Assembly (NCBI GenBank): GCA_963383645.1
Contig: OY726565.1
Span: 42,512,944-42,576,943 of the forward strand
Reading direction: 5' to 3'
Source of the DNA: Muscardinus avellanarius
Taxonomy: Eukaryota; Chordata; Mammalia; Rodentia; Gliridae
DNA: 64,000 nucleotides
The first letter of the stretch is position 1. Every line of letters begins with the position of its first letter. The position numbers and the translations under genes were made by a program. The notes beneath the pieces are model-generated. The model ran no database searches. It worked only from the letters and a program-made list of their open reading frames with translations, and had not been told where the DNA came from. This document shows, in pieces, positions 18,375 to 29,269 of this stretch.

Positions 18375-20429
18375 CAAATATAAATTTTATATGCTGTTAA
18401 ATTTAATCTTGTTGGGCTTGGCCCAGTAGCCAATCTATCAAGGTTGTGTGAAGTTTGTATTTGACTTATGTTGTTCCTTAAAGCTCTGGGATTATTGCTG
18501 GCAGGGGCGTGTTAGATGATAGTTCCCAGAGCATTCAAGGAAGAATCAGAGTCCTGAGTTCCTCATGGTCAACAGACTTCAACAGACTCACCTCACCTCC
18601 TTACATCTTACTCATCTCTGTACTTTCTTCAATTGTAGAGTCATAAAACTCCCCAATTTAGTTTTACTTCTGACTAAATATGCACATTAAAGCACTTAAC
18701 TTCTCCTATTTCACCAGACTCTATTAAGAGTTGATGGGTCTACATAAAGGGTCTTTATAAAAAATTATATATAATATGCTTATGAAAACATATAATATAT
18801 AATCATATATATGTATCTCCAGTGATAAAACAATTAGAAAATTATCTTTCTTTTTCCTAAAGGAAGATCAGAATGGTATTTGTTAATATCTGGATTTTTT
18901 TTTAAATGATTCATCCCATCAACCCACATGCATATCCTTCATGGGTCTATCAAGAATCCTATGTCATAACACTTGATTTAAGTAATATTGGGTATCTTCA
19001 TTCTCTTTCAGCACTATCTTCTAATGATCCTTCATATGCTCCACATGCACACTCACACACAACACACACATATAGACTACAAGCAGAACCTCATTAATGC
19101 AGTGTCTTTAGCAAGGATGACTTTATAACTCAGGAGTGAACAACTAAAACGCCCACTGCAGCTCATCACATTTATATGACAATAGAAACTAGAGTGCCTC
19201 CATCTGACCTGAGAGTCTGGACGCATTACAGGTTATTAGGCAAAGCTTTTACAATGCCCTTCCCTGCAGAGATTTTTCTGTCAGAGCCATACCAGAATGT
19301 TCTCTGAACCAAGAAAATAGGAATAACTATGAGCTTGCCAATCCATGTTCTTTCAGATGTAGCATTTCACAATTTTGTTATCTGTAGCAGAACCTTAGCA
19401 AGGCTGGAGTCTGATGAATATCTTTCAACTCCTATTAAGATCAAACTCAGCACTTGTACCTTGTCAACTGTTATATTCATGAAGAGCAATAGATCATTTC
19501 TGAAACCTTTGAGAATAAGTCGGATGGTGGCTAGATAAAGGTTATTGCACGGCAGCTGAATATTTAATGGAATCTGTGGCGATTTAAAATAATGTGACAT
19601 TATAATATGTTCAACTTTTTTCCTCTCTCCCAGAAGTGTAGACTAAGGCTGAGAATACAGAGTCTGCAGGGTTGTAATTATTACTCTTGAAATGCATATG
19701 TTGCATAAGAAAGGAAACATTTTCTCCCCCAGCAGAGAACCATTTCTGCCTATCACTAAGGATCCCGTGAAGCAACAAGGACATTGCTTCCCCAGACTTA
19801 ATGCCAGATCCACCCCACCTCATAGCATATTCATTCAAATTAGTATTAAAGACAAAGCTCCAATCAGCAATCCCAGAAAGGTGTTATTTCAATCAGAAGA
19901 CTTTTTGAAGGGTAGTTGATTAAAAAATAAGTTCAGAAACATAAAGTAGGGTAGTGAAGAAGAAAATACAACGATCCCTGTAAGATAGTACCAATACTTT
20001 TACGGCTATAAATAAGGAAAAAATTAAGTGTTCATGTACTTCAGGGGCGCAAAATTCTAAGAGACATTAACAATTAAAATGGCTTTTCTATTTAATTCCC
20101 CTGTGGACCAACTCTTTTCTCCCTCTATAAAAGAAAGATTGCTTCTTCAGACCATCTTAAGGCAAAGTAAATGTGACTTTTAGGGGTCAGGGTGGAAAAT
20201 AGCCATAAAGCACGATTCCTCCCCCCCCCCCAAAAAAAAACCTAGTCCTTGGAATTTTAGTCTTTACCGTTATGTTTTAAGTAGAGGCAAGCCATTTTAT
20301 CTCTCTAAAGTATCAATAAAACAGATCTAGATGGAAATGCTAGAACTCATTGAGTCAGAGGTTCTCAAACATTAAAGATCATTGAGTTCAGCCTCAGATT
20401 TGGTGTCTGGGGTGGGATTCAGGGATTTT
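18375..20429. other. Unique sequence, no gene recognised
   Basis: About 2 kb of AT-rich DNA. The only simple feature is a short C-run followed by an A-run at 20219-20239. Open frames of 60-85 codons overlap each other on both strands and look random. Confidence 0.5.
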
Positions 20430-20706
20430 CTTCTTTGTAAAATAATCTTTATATTTTACAGCAATTTTAGGTTCATTTCCTATATACCCCTTGCACTCAT
20501 ACATGTGTTGCTGCTCTCGTTATTAATATCCCCTTTGGGTCATGGCACAACTGATGAACCTAAACATCATTATCACCCAAAGTTCAAAGTGCACATCAGG
20601 GTTCACTGTTGGTGGTTTATGATGTATGGGTTTCGGTGAATGTTTAATGCATGTATCTAATGATGATATAGTTACATTGCCCTATAAGTCCTCTGTTAAC
20701 AAACTC
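20430..20706 (-). mobile_element. Old L1 3' region (antisense)
   Basis: 'ttttacagcaattttaggttcatttcc', 'aactgatgaacctaaacatcattatcacccaaagttc' and 'cccta...gtcctctgtt' match the antisense of L1MA/MB-type 3' sequence. Confidence 0.7.
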
Positions 20707-20787
20707 TTATGTAATTCTGATACTTGGACCACGATGTGCGAAACCCTGCCTTTGACCATTAGTAGGCTATAGTCACAGCACATTTTT

Positions 20788-21014
20788 TTTTTTTTTTTTT
20801 TTTTTTTTTGCGCGGGTCTGAGGATGGAACCCAGGGGCATTGACCTTCCAAGCTACACCCCCTGCCCTATTTTTTTTTTCCTTTTATTTTGAAACCGGGT
20901 CTCACTGAGTTGCAGAGGCCTCACTAAGTAGCTGAGGCTGTCCGCGAACCGCGATCCTCCAGGTCTCAGCCTCCCAAATGCTGGGATTACAAGCGTGCGC
21001 CACCACGCCCGGCG
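20788..21014 (-). mobile_element. B1/ID composite SINE ('gggtctg' subtype)
   Basis: Long T-tract, GCGCGGGTCTGAGGATGGAACCC, and a B1 end GCGTGCGCCACCACGCCCGGC with little decay. Target duplication CACAGCACATTTTT at 20774 and 21015. Confidence 0.95.
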
Positions 21015-21299
21015 CACAGCACATTTTTAAAAGAGAGAATCAAGAAGTAGAGAACTGCGGAGGGTAGAGAAAGTAGCAAGGCACAAGAGACAATGTGGAG
21101 AGCCTGACTCGAGTGCTGAGAGGTGCAGCTAGGGCAAATAAGAAAATAATAGAGTCCTGCAAGATAGTGACCAATTATGTCACCAAAGGCATATTTTAAA
21201 GGCTATGAGAATCTCCTGCAAATATAAAACTCGTCCACAGAATTATTAATTAGAAAGTTCCATCTGCATTCATATTAGTAATCTTAAAATGGAGTGAAC

Positions 21300-21482
21300 T
21301 GTTATCTCCTACTATATTATTATTACTGTATTTATTATATATTGCTATTATTATATTACCACTATATTTTTATTACCACTATATTACTACTACTATTCCT
21401 CCTCCTCCTCCTCCTCCTCCTGCTCCTCCTCCTCCTCCTCCTTCTACTACTACTACACACACACACACACACACACACACAC
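21300..21482. repeat. Complex microsatellite: (TAT)n, (CTC)n, (CTA)n, (CA)n
   Basis: A run of TAT/TAC-like triplets passes into about 12 CCT units, then CTA units and about 14 CA units. It gives a poly-leucine pseudo-frame that is not a gene. Confidence 0.9.
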
Positions 21483-21625
21483 CACGGCGGTCATTCATTG
21501 CAGTTGTTTGGCCATTAGGTTATAGTTTTCCCCATCTCTTAGGGGGTCAACTCACATTTAATATGAAACTGAAAGTAGGGGGAAAAAATCAGTGAAACTG
21601 GTTACTTAAAATCAGATGAACAAAA

Positions 21626-21843
21626 GCCAGGTGTGGTGGCACAGTACTTGGAAGGCTGAGGCAGGAGGATCGCATAGGTTCAAAGCCAGCCTCAGCTACT
21701 TAGTGAGGCTCTCAGCAACTTAGTGAGACCCTGTTTTCAAATAAACTTTTAAAAAATAGGTCTGGAAGGATAGCTTGGAGGTAGAAAGCCCCTGGGTTCC
21801 ATCCCTAGTACTACACATACAATAAGTAAGTAAATAAATAAAT
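21626..21843 (+). mobile_element. B1/ID composite SINE with deletion in B1 half
   Basis: B1 start GCCAGGTGTGGTGGCAC, but 'gcttgtaatccc' is missing. The ID half is normal and the tail is (AAAT/AAGT)n. Confidence 0.9.
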
Positions 21844-22336
21844 GGACATTCATACTGCTCCCATGCTTCAAAAAATGTGTAGATTTCCAACTTTATTTTT
21901 GCCACTGATTTTTGCTTGTTGTAGTTCATTATAGCTGAAAAATTTTCCTATTAACAAAGTTCCGCTAATAATAAATCCAAGAAAGCTTTTTTCCTGCTCC
22001 TGTCTGAGTACCTTACAGTGAAGACAGATGGAAGGAGAAGGCATTTCTGAGCTCTTGACCTCAATTCACCATAGTATTTTTAATTTTACCCTCTTTATTT
22101 CAAATTACATAACTTAAAAGTGTGAAAATTCAAATAATAGGAAATAGAACATCTGCACATGCTATTTTCTAAAAAAATTTGTAAAGGTAGTGATATTTAT
22201 TGTAGAAAATTTAAAAATTAACAAAGAAAATAAATATCAGACACAATTGAGATAACTCCTACTAGTCTGCCATCAAATTTTAATCATTTTACTTGTTTCT
22301 TTGTATATGTTCACATATATGTTAAGATTAAAACAA

Positions 22337-22505
22337 GCCAGGTATGGTGGCGCACACCTATAATCCCAGTACCTGGGAAGCTGAGACAGGAAGATCACAG
22401 GTTCAGGGCCAGCCTCAGTAACTTAGTAAGACCCTTAGAAATTTAGTAACACCCTGTTTCTACAGGGTAAAAATAAGGCGGGGAGAGTAGCTTATAAAAA
22501 ATAGA
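22337..22505 (+). mobile_element. B1/ID composite SINE, 3' truncated by next SINE
   Basis: Complete B1 half. The ID half stops after 'gagagtagctta'. It is the first of a row of SINEs. Confidence 0.85.
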
Positions 22506-22509
22506 GCTG

Positions 22510-22722
22510 AGCTGGGCATGGTGGCACATTCCTATAATCCCAGTCTTTGGAAGGCGGAGACAGGAGGATCACAGGTTTGAGGACAGCTTCAGCAAGTATT
22601 GAGACTCATCAAACTGGTGAAACTCTGTTCCAAAATTAAAATAAAACAGGGCTGGGGGTGTAGCTTAAATATAGACTGCTTCTGGGTTTAATCCCTAGTA
22701 TTACAAAAATGAAACAGAAAAT
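22510..22722 (+). mobile_element. B1/ID composite SINE, second in row
   Basis: 'gctgggcatggtggcac' to 'gggtttaatccctagtattac' and an A-rich tail. It starts directly after the broken ID half of the previous copy. Confidence 0.88.
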
Positions 22723-22726
22723 AATA

Positions 22727-22795
22727 GATATGAGGGTATATCTCAGAGGTAAAATGCCCCTGCATTTAATTCCCAGTATCGAAAATAAATGAATA
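22727..22795 (+). mobile_element. ID-half fragment of a SINE
   Basis: 'gagggtatatctcagaggtaaaatgcccctgcatttaattcccagtat' plus tail. This could be the displaced ID half of the copy at 22337, separated by the insertion of 22510-22722. Confidence 0.8.
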
Positions 22796-23047
22796 GCTGG
22801 TGTGGCGGTGCATGCTTGTAATCCCAGCATTTGGTAGGCTGAAACCAGAGGATCGTGGTTCGTGGACAGCCTCAGCTACTTAATGAGGCCCTTTGGAACT
22901 CAGTGAGACCCTGTTTCAAAATAAAGAATAAAAAGACTAGGGCTAGGGGTGTAGCTCAAAGGTAGAATGCCCCTGGGTTCCATTCCCAGTATCATAAAAA
23001 TAAATAAATAAATAAGTAAATAAATAAATAGATAAATAAAATAAAAT
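22796..23047 (+). mobile_element. B1/ID composite SINE, last in row
   Basis: Full body with a long (AAAT)n tail. Confidence 0.9.
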
Positions 23048-23159
23048 GACATCGTATTGTACTTACAATTTTAAAACGTTTTTCCTAGTTAAAAATATAT
23101 ATGGAGAATTTTCCTACACTAATAAGTATTCTCCTATGCAGGATTTATAATGGCCAAAT

Positions 23160-23520
23160 TAATTTCTCAAACTCTGGATACAATATAAATTATTTAGTCA
23201 TTTTTCTTCTACTAGCTCTTCAGGTGGTATTTAGTTGGTATTATTTCTTCGTATTGTAAATAATGCTTCAGTGAGCAAGGTGGTACATAAATCTTTGTGT
23301 ATACATCTGACTACTCCTTTGGACAAATTTCTAGAAGTGAAATTTCTGGAAAAAAGGTTATACAGGACTTTAATGCTTTTGAAACATATTATCAAATTGC
23401 CCAACAGAAATAATGTAGTAATTGGTACTCACACCAACAGTGTGCGAGTGACTGTTTCCCTACATACTTGCAGGGAATTGTTATTTTAAAATCTCTTTGC
23501 CAATTCCCAGTTTTTAATTT
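23160..23520 (-). mobile_element. Old L1 3' region (antisense), tentative
   Basis: 'tttctagaagtgaaatttctgg', 'caaattgcccaacagaaataatgtagtaattggtactcacaccaacagtgtgcgagtg' and 'tgccaattccc' resemble the antisense of ancient L1M 3' sequence. Confidence 0.5.
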
Positions 23521-23634
23521 ATGATGATCATGTGCTAAAAGAGTCTCTTTTTGAACAAATTCGCTGATTCACTAATGCACATTACTCTGGAAAATAAAAT
23601 ATAAAACATGGCTGATTTGGTTTATCCACTAGAC

Positions 23635-23857
23635 CAGTAGTTGACAGGCTTTTTTTCTGGGAAGGACCAGAAAGTAAATATTTTCTACTTTCCAGGTCAC
23701 TTAGTTTCTGTTTTAACTACTCAGCTCTGTAACTATAGTGCAAATATAGCCACAGAAAATACAGAAATAAATGGGCACGGCTGCTCCAATAAAATGTTAT
23801 TTACCAAAACAGGCAGAGGTAGGATTTGGCAGATGAGCCATAGCTTTCTGGTCCCTG
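23635..23857 (+). mobile_element. MER1-type hAT-Charlie DNA transposon (non-autonomous)
   Basis: Begins CAGTAGTTGACAGGCTTTTTTT and ends GGTCCCTG. The internal 'aaagtaaatattttctactttcc', 'ccaataaaatgttatttacc' and 'caggcagaggtaggatttggc' follow MER1 order. Flanking octamers CACTAGAC and CTCTAGAT agree at 6 of 8 positions, as expected for an old hAT 8-bp duplication around TCTAGA. Confidence 0.8.
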
Positions 23858-24184
23858 CTCTAGATATGATGAAAGCTCATTACGTGTTAGCTGCTGACCT
23901 GGATACTAGAACACAGAACTGAGTGAGCAGAAGCCGTAAGGAAGTGTGACAGATACGGTAACAGACAGACAACCAGGTGTCAAGGAGATCAGGGAGTAGG
24001 ACAGAGCTGAGTCTTCAAGGCCAGGTAGGTATTGTCAAGTGAATATACGAAGGTTTGAAATATGGGGGCAGAGACTGGCATGCAGGGCATCCAAGGGAAA
24101 GAAATAGCATGTGTGAGGACCCAGAACAAGAAGAATTTCAGGAGATTATGTGTGGTTCACTACTGTCGTATAGACCTCAGATAG

Positions 24185-24280
24185 TGTATTAGGGTTCTCC
24201 AGAGAAAAACAAGCAGTAGAATATATATATCCCATAACTAGAGACTATACATAGAATATAAGCAATAGGATATATATAAT
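24185..24280 (+). mobile_element. Start of an old interspersed repeat (unassigned)
   Basis: 'gtattagggttctccagagaaaaac' followed by AT-rich sequence is a common mammalian repeat start. Its downstream part is not found here because L1 sequence follows. A related longer copy is at 63355-63900. Confidence 0.4.
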
Positions 24281-24289
24281 CATAAATGA

Positions 24290-24790
24290 AACAGCTGATA
24301 ACAAAGGAATGCAAAAGCTCATACGAAATTGCTATGAATTATATGCCAACAAATTGGATAAACTAGAGAAATTTCTACACTCATAAAGACCACTAAGACT
24401 GAACCACTTAGAAACAGAAAGCCTCAGAGACCAATATTGATTGAAAAGATAAAATCAATAATAATAATAATGATTTAAAATTTTTCCAATGAAAGAAAAG
24501 CTCAGGATTGAATGGCTTCACAAATAAATTGTACCAAACACTTAAAGAATTAATACCAATCCTTCTTATTCACAAATAAATTGTACCAAACACTTAAAGA
24601 ATTAATACCAATCCTTCTTAAACTCTTCCAAGAAAATTGAAGTGAAAAGAATACTTCCAAACTCATTTATGAGGACAGCATTAACTTAACACAAAAGCCA
24701 AACAAGTGCATGAAAGAAAAACTACAGGCTAATATCCTGAATGAACATACTTTCAAAAATCATCAAAATAAAAAATATAAGGATATTTCA
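24290..24790 (+). mobile_element. Old L1 ORF2 fragment with internal tandem duplication
   Basis: 'gctatgaattatatgccaacaaattgg', 'gaattaataccaatccttcttaaactcttccaa' and 'aaactacaggctaatatcctgaatgaacata' are classic L1 ORF2 landmarks in sense order. A 52-bp unit is duplicated exactly (24517-24568 and 24569-24620). Full of stops. Confidence 0.85.
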
Positions 24791-25012
24791 AGCCGGACAA
24801 AGGTGGTGCATGCTTGTAATCCCAGCATTTGGGAGGCTGAGACAGGAGGATCATGGTTTGTGGACAGCCTCAGCTACTACTTAGTAAGGCCCTTTGCAAC
24901 TCAGTGAGGCCCTGTTTAAAAAAAATAAAAGAATAAAAAATAGGGCTGGGGGCGTAGCTCCGAGGTAGAATGCCCCTGGGTTCCATCCCCAGTACTGAAA
25001 AAAAAAAAAAAA
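24791..25012 (+). mobile_element. B1/ID composite SINE
   Basis: Body plus A-tail. Target duplication AAGGATATTTC/TA on both sides. It inserted into the L1 fragment. Confidence 0.92.
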
Positions 25013-25083
25013 AAGGATATTTTACTATACAAAGGGGACTTGGGGATGCAAATTTGGGTCAACAAATACAAATAAATTAATGT

Positions 25084-25311
25084 GGCCGGGCGTGGTGGCG
25101 CACGCTTGTAATCCCAGCATTTGGGAGGCTGAGACCGGAGGATCGCGGTTCACGGACAGCCTCAGCTACTTAGTGAGGCCTTCCACAACTTAGTGAGACC
25201 CTGTTTCAAAATAAAGAATTAAAAAAATAGGGTAGGGGATGTAGCTTGGAGGTCAAATGCTCCTGGGTTCCATCCCCAGACCTGCAAAAATTAATTAATT
25301 AATTAATTAAA
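25084..25311 (+). mobile_element. B1/ID composite SINE ('gaccggaggatcgcgg' subtype)
   Basis: Low decay, ID half ending CATCCCCAGACCTGC, and (AATT)n tail. Confidence 0.93.
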
Positions 25312-25319
25312 GTGACATA

Positions 25320-26131
25320 CCACAGTAACAAAATAAAGAAAAAGTATAGAATTACCTCAATAGATACAAAAAAACATTAAACATTAATCTTTTATCATAA
25401 ACATTTTATCTTTCATGATAAAAAAAACTCTCAACAGGTTCATGAAATAAAATGCTCAGCATCACTAATCATCAGGAAATGAATATTAAAGTAACAATGA
25501 GATATTGCTTCAAATCTGTTTGAGTGGCTACTATAAAAAAGGTGAAAGGTAAGTGTTGGCAAGGATGTAGAAAAAGGACAATGCTCGCTCACTATTAATG
25601 GGAATGTAAAATAGTACAGCCATCGTGAAAAATGGTATGACATTTTCTCAAAAAAACTGAAAATAGAAATATATAATCTAACAATCTTTTTCTCAATATG
25701 TATCCAAAGACAATGAAATCAGTGTGCTATGAGGATATCTGCACGCTCATGCTCAATGCAGCATAATTTACAATCGTTAAGTATGGAGTCGACTTATGTC
25801 CATCCATGGAGGAATGGGTAAAGGAAAATGTGGCATATGTGCACCACAGAATACCCACCTGAAAGAAAAGGAAATACTGCCATTTTTGGGCCTGGAGGCC
25901 ATTATCATAAATGAAATAAGTCATGGGCAAGTAGATAAAGCATGATGTTGCTGACATGTGTGATCTAATAACATTGAACTCACGGGAAGAGTTGAATGAT
26001 TCTCAGAGGCTGGGGAAGGAGGGAGAAAAGAAAATGGAAAATTGTTGGTCAAATGGTACAAAGTTTTAGTTGAGATAAAATAGTTTTAAGATCCATTGCA
26101 CAACAGAGCGACTCTAGTCAGTAACAACTTA
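25320..26131 (+). mobile_element. Old L1 ORF2 end and 3' UTR
   Basis: 'cactaatcatcaggaaatg', 'agcagcataatttacaatcg...', 'cctggaggccattatcataaatgaaataag' and 'gattctcagaggctgggg' are sense-order landmarks of the ORF2 end and 3' UTR. Probably the same old L1 as 24290-24790, with two SINEs between. Confidence 0.85.
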
Positions 26132-26141
26132 TTGAGTATTT

Positions 26142-26394
26142 AATTTATTTATTTATTTGTTTGTTTATTTGTTTGTTTGTTTATTTATTTACTTTTTTGT
26201 GGGTCTGGGGATGGAAACCAGGGGTATTTGACCTCTGAGTTACACCCTTTGTCCTATTTTTTATTCTTCATTTTGAAACAGGGTCTCACTAAGTTGCGGA
26301 GGGCCTCACTAAGTAGCTGAGGCTGTCCAAGAACTGCGATCCTCTGGTCTTGGCCTCCCGATGCTGGGATTACAAGCATGTGCACCACTCCTGG
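26142..26394 (-). mobile_element. B1/ID composite SINE with TTTA/TTTG tail
   Basis: Antisense body after a TTTA/TTTG-rich tail. Target duplication CTTATTGAGTATTT and CTTATTGTGTATTT (26128, 26395). Confidence 0.94.
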
Positions 26395-26574
26395 CTTATT
26401 GTGTATTTTAAAGTAACTAAAAGTAAACTTAAAATGTTATACTACAAAAAATAAACAACAAGGTGATAGACATGTTATTTAGTTATCATTATACATTATC
26501 TACCTATATCAAATATCACCATGTACTTATGAATTTATATAATTATTCTTTGTCAATTATAAATAATATTAATA

Positions 26575-26794
26575 GCCAGGCATGGTGGTGCACGTTTATA
26601 ATCCCAGCATTCGGGAGGCTGAGACTGGAGGATTGCGGTTCTCAGACAGCCTCAGGTACTTAGTGAGGCCATCTACAACTCAGTGAGTTGTAGATGGTTT
26701 CAAAATAAAGAATAAAAAATAGGGCAGGCGGTGTAGCTCAGAGGTCGAATGCCCCTGGGTTCCATCCCCAGACCCGCAAAAAAATAAAATAAAT
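26575..26794 (+). mobile_element. B1/ID composite SINE carrying a perfect palindrome
   Basis: Target duplication AAATAATATTAATA at 26561 and 26795. In place of the usual GTGAGACCCTGTTTC the copy reads GTGAGTTGTAGATGGTTTC, creating a 14-bp inverted repeat at 26669-26697. Confidence 0.95.
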
Positions 26795-26808
26795 AAATAA
26801 TATTAATA

Positions 26809-27243
26809 AATCCCACAGTAGTTGTACTGCGGTCACAGAAAAGATTAACAATAGGGCAAGCAGGATGAATCACATATGCAAACTACTGATTTTGCAAGGT
26901 CTCTGTAAGTCTAAACTTATTTCAAAATTGAAAAAGAAACATATTTGTTTGGCTGCAGTGTTGGAGGATGAATTAGAAGAACTGAGAACGTAGGTACTGT
27001 GGTAATTCAGGGTGAGGACGGTCTGAAATCAAACAATTGTGGTGCACCTAGAGACAGAGAGTGGACAAGAGTAACTTAAGAAAAAAGGTAAATCAGAGAT
27101 GGAATGAAGTGCTACTGTTCTTCCTTTCATAGGAGAAAGAAGGGCAGTTTTTATGGAATGAGACCAAATGTTCAGGGATGTTTGAAGAAACTGAATGACT
27201 TCTTTTTGGCTGAATAATATTTTCAAGTGAACTATAACTCGGC
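26809..27243. other. Unique sequence
   Basis: No supported feature. Confidence 0.5.
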
Positions 27244-27247
27244 TTCT

Positions 27248-27272
27248 TTCTTTCTTTCTCTCTCTCTTTCTT

Positions 27273-27347
<75 letters not shown>

Positions 27348-27541
27348 TTTCTTTTTTGGTGGTACTGGGGTTCCTGAAAGCCCTTCTACCTCCGGGCTAC
27401 ACTCCCAGACCTATTTTTACATTTTTATTTGGAAATAGGGTCTCCTAAGCCAGCGCGCGCGGCTGGCTTTGAACCTTCGCGATCCTCCTGTCTCTGCCTC
27501 CCAAGCGCGGGGATTACGAGCGTGTGCCACCACGCCCGACT
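27248..27541 (-). mobile_element. B1/ID composite SINE with expanded (TTTC)n tail
   Basis: About 100 bases of TTTC microsatellite (27248-27352), equal to a GAAA-expanded tail, precede the antisense body. Target duplication AACTCGGCTTCT/AACTCGGTTTCT at 27236 and 27542 places the microsatellite inside the insertion. Confidence 0.94.
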
Positions 27542-27553
27542 AACTCGGTTTCT

Positions 27554-28102
27554 AACTCTCTACAGTGAAAGGGAATGCACAGCACTGCTGCTGTTTTCAG
27601 GACCAGAAGAGGCGACCAGGACTATCAACTCCATGAATTGAGGATGAGGTAGGAAGACTTTGAGAGGAGGCTCTGGACTCCACAGGAACCCACTGTTAGT
27701 TATGCATGTGATGTTTCATGCTATTCTGGATGCTTCCTTGAAAATGGTTGGATTTATATAGTAGCCTTAAGAAAGATTCATGAAGTGAGCATTGTGTGAA
27801 ATTCCTGTTTCAGAGCCTTAGTTCTCAGTGAGTCTCAGCCTTCGGTAAAGTCCTTGAATAGCTTTTCTTTTTATCGCTTGATCAGTTGCAGTGACCGGAA
27901 AGATATCAGCTAGATTAAACAGAAGGTTACTCTGCCTTATCAAGCCATTTCCTGGGGATTATTTTTCTTCTTTAATTCATGGCTAGCCACATGATGACAA
28001 TATAATTGGCTGAAATGTGAAAAATGTAGATGTTTCTTCCATAGAATATTCCAAACTACCCTATTTTACAGGCTGAATTTACTGAATTAATCAAATATGT
28101 TA
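27554..28102. other. Unique sequence
   Basis: No supported feature. Confidence 0.5.
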
Positions 28103-28118
28103 CTGTCATCCAATTATT
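28103..28118. repeat. 16-bp target-site duplication, left copy
   Basis: CTGTCATCCAATTATT, repeated exactly at 31322-31337. It bounds the 3.2-kb nested insertion. Confidence 0.9.
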
Positions 28119-28330
28119 ATTATAATTTTTTTGAATGTTTTATTTTTTAATTTTTTTATTGGTGCACTGTATTCATACATCATAATGGTATATAAAAAAA
28201 AAACTTTTGTAGACATACATGCACACATCGCCCAGTTAGCCCCTACCCGATCCCCACCCCGTTCCCTCCCCATCCCTCCTTCCCATGCTTGGCTTAGTGT
28301 TTGACATCCAGTATTATAGCAATTTATCTA
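28119..28330 (-). mobile_element. L1 3' UTR end (antisense)
   Basis: On the minus strand a 'gggatggggagggaa...' polypurine block leads to 'atgtgtgcatgtatgtc', 'gtgcaccaataaa' and an A-rich tail, which looks like a rodent L1 3' end. A close relative is at 32205-32378. Confidence 0.75.
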
Positions 28331-28494
28331 AAATTAACAATGATAATCTCACATAACAGTTTCATTTGTCTGATACCAAGCTTTTGATGACTTAAAGATA
28401 ACATTTCAATATTTCTTTTTGCCTTCTTTCTTACTAGAGAATATTTTTTTCTTTTTTTCTTTTTTTTTTAGGTGAAACTATCACACATTTATTT

Positions 28495-29205
28495 ATTTAT
28501 TTTTCAGAGAAAATCTATCCTAATATGGAATATGGATTCTAGATACCCAAAACGATCTCAAAAAAGAACAAAGCTAGAAGATGTATATTTTCTGATTTCA
28601 AATGTTATAAAGCTACTCTAATTGAAACAGTATAGTACTGTTCTAAAGGCAGATATATAAACCATTGGAGTTAAATAAAAGCCTAGAGATAAATTCTTCC
28701 ATATATTGTCAAGTTATTTTTGACAAGGTTTCCACAGACATTTGGTGGAGGAAATAATAATCTTTTAACCAAATATTGTTGAAAAATAATAATTACATGA
28801 AGAAGAATAAAATGGACCCTTACCTAACACCATATACAAATATGAACTCAAAATAGATAACAGACCTAAATATAAATCTTAAGACTATAAACTTTTAGAA
28901 GAAAATCTGGGTCATAAAACCTCATGACATTGAAATTGGCAGTGTTTTCTTGGATATGATTTCAATGGCACAGACAACAGAAGGGTAAAGAAACTCCCTA
29001 TAAAATAAAAAAATATTGTATATCCAAAGACAGTGTAGACAGAGTTAAAAGTTACTGATAGAATGGGATAAAATATTTCCAAATGCTATATCTGAAGGTG
29101 TATTAATATTCCAACTATAAATCCTAAATATTAGCAACAATAAAAGCAAACAATACAATTTAGTAATAGGTAAAAGACTAACATAAATAATGAATCTCCA
29201 CAGAT
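28495..29205 (+). mobile_element. L1 ORF2 3' fragment in opposite orientation
   Basis: Sense-order landmarks: 'aaaaaagaacaaagctagaag', 'tatagtactgttctaaagg', 'gaataaaatggacccttacctaacacc', 'agactataaacttttagaagaaaatctggg'. It has many stops. Its orientation is opposite to the L1 pieces on both sides. Confidence 0.8.
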
Positions 29206-29269
29206 AACTAATCTTAGTTGTCTGTTGGATGGAAAATCTTGTTTCTCTGGTTCTGGTGTGTGTTACCTA

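Noticed and set aside
22337..23047. Regularly repeated blocks that might suggest a CRISPR-like or satellite array
   Set aside because: The units are diverged SINE copies with A-rich tails, not identical short repeats with unique spacers.
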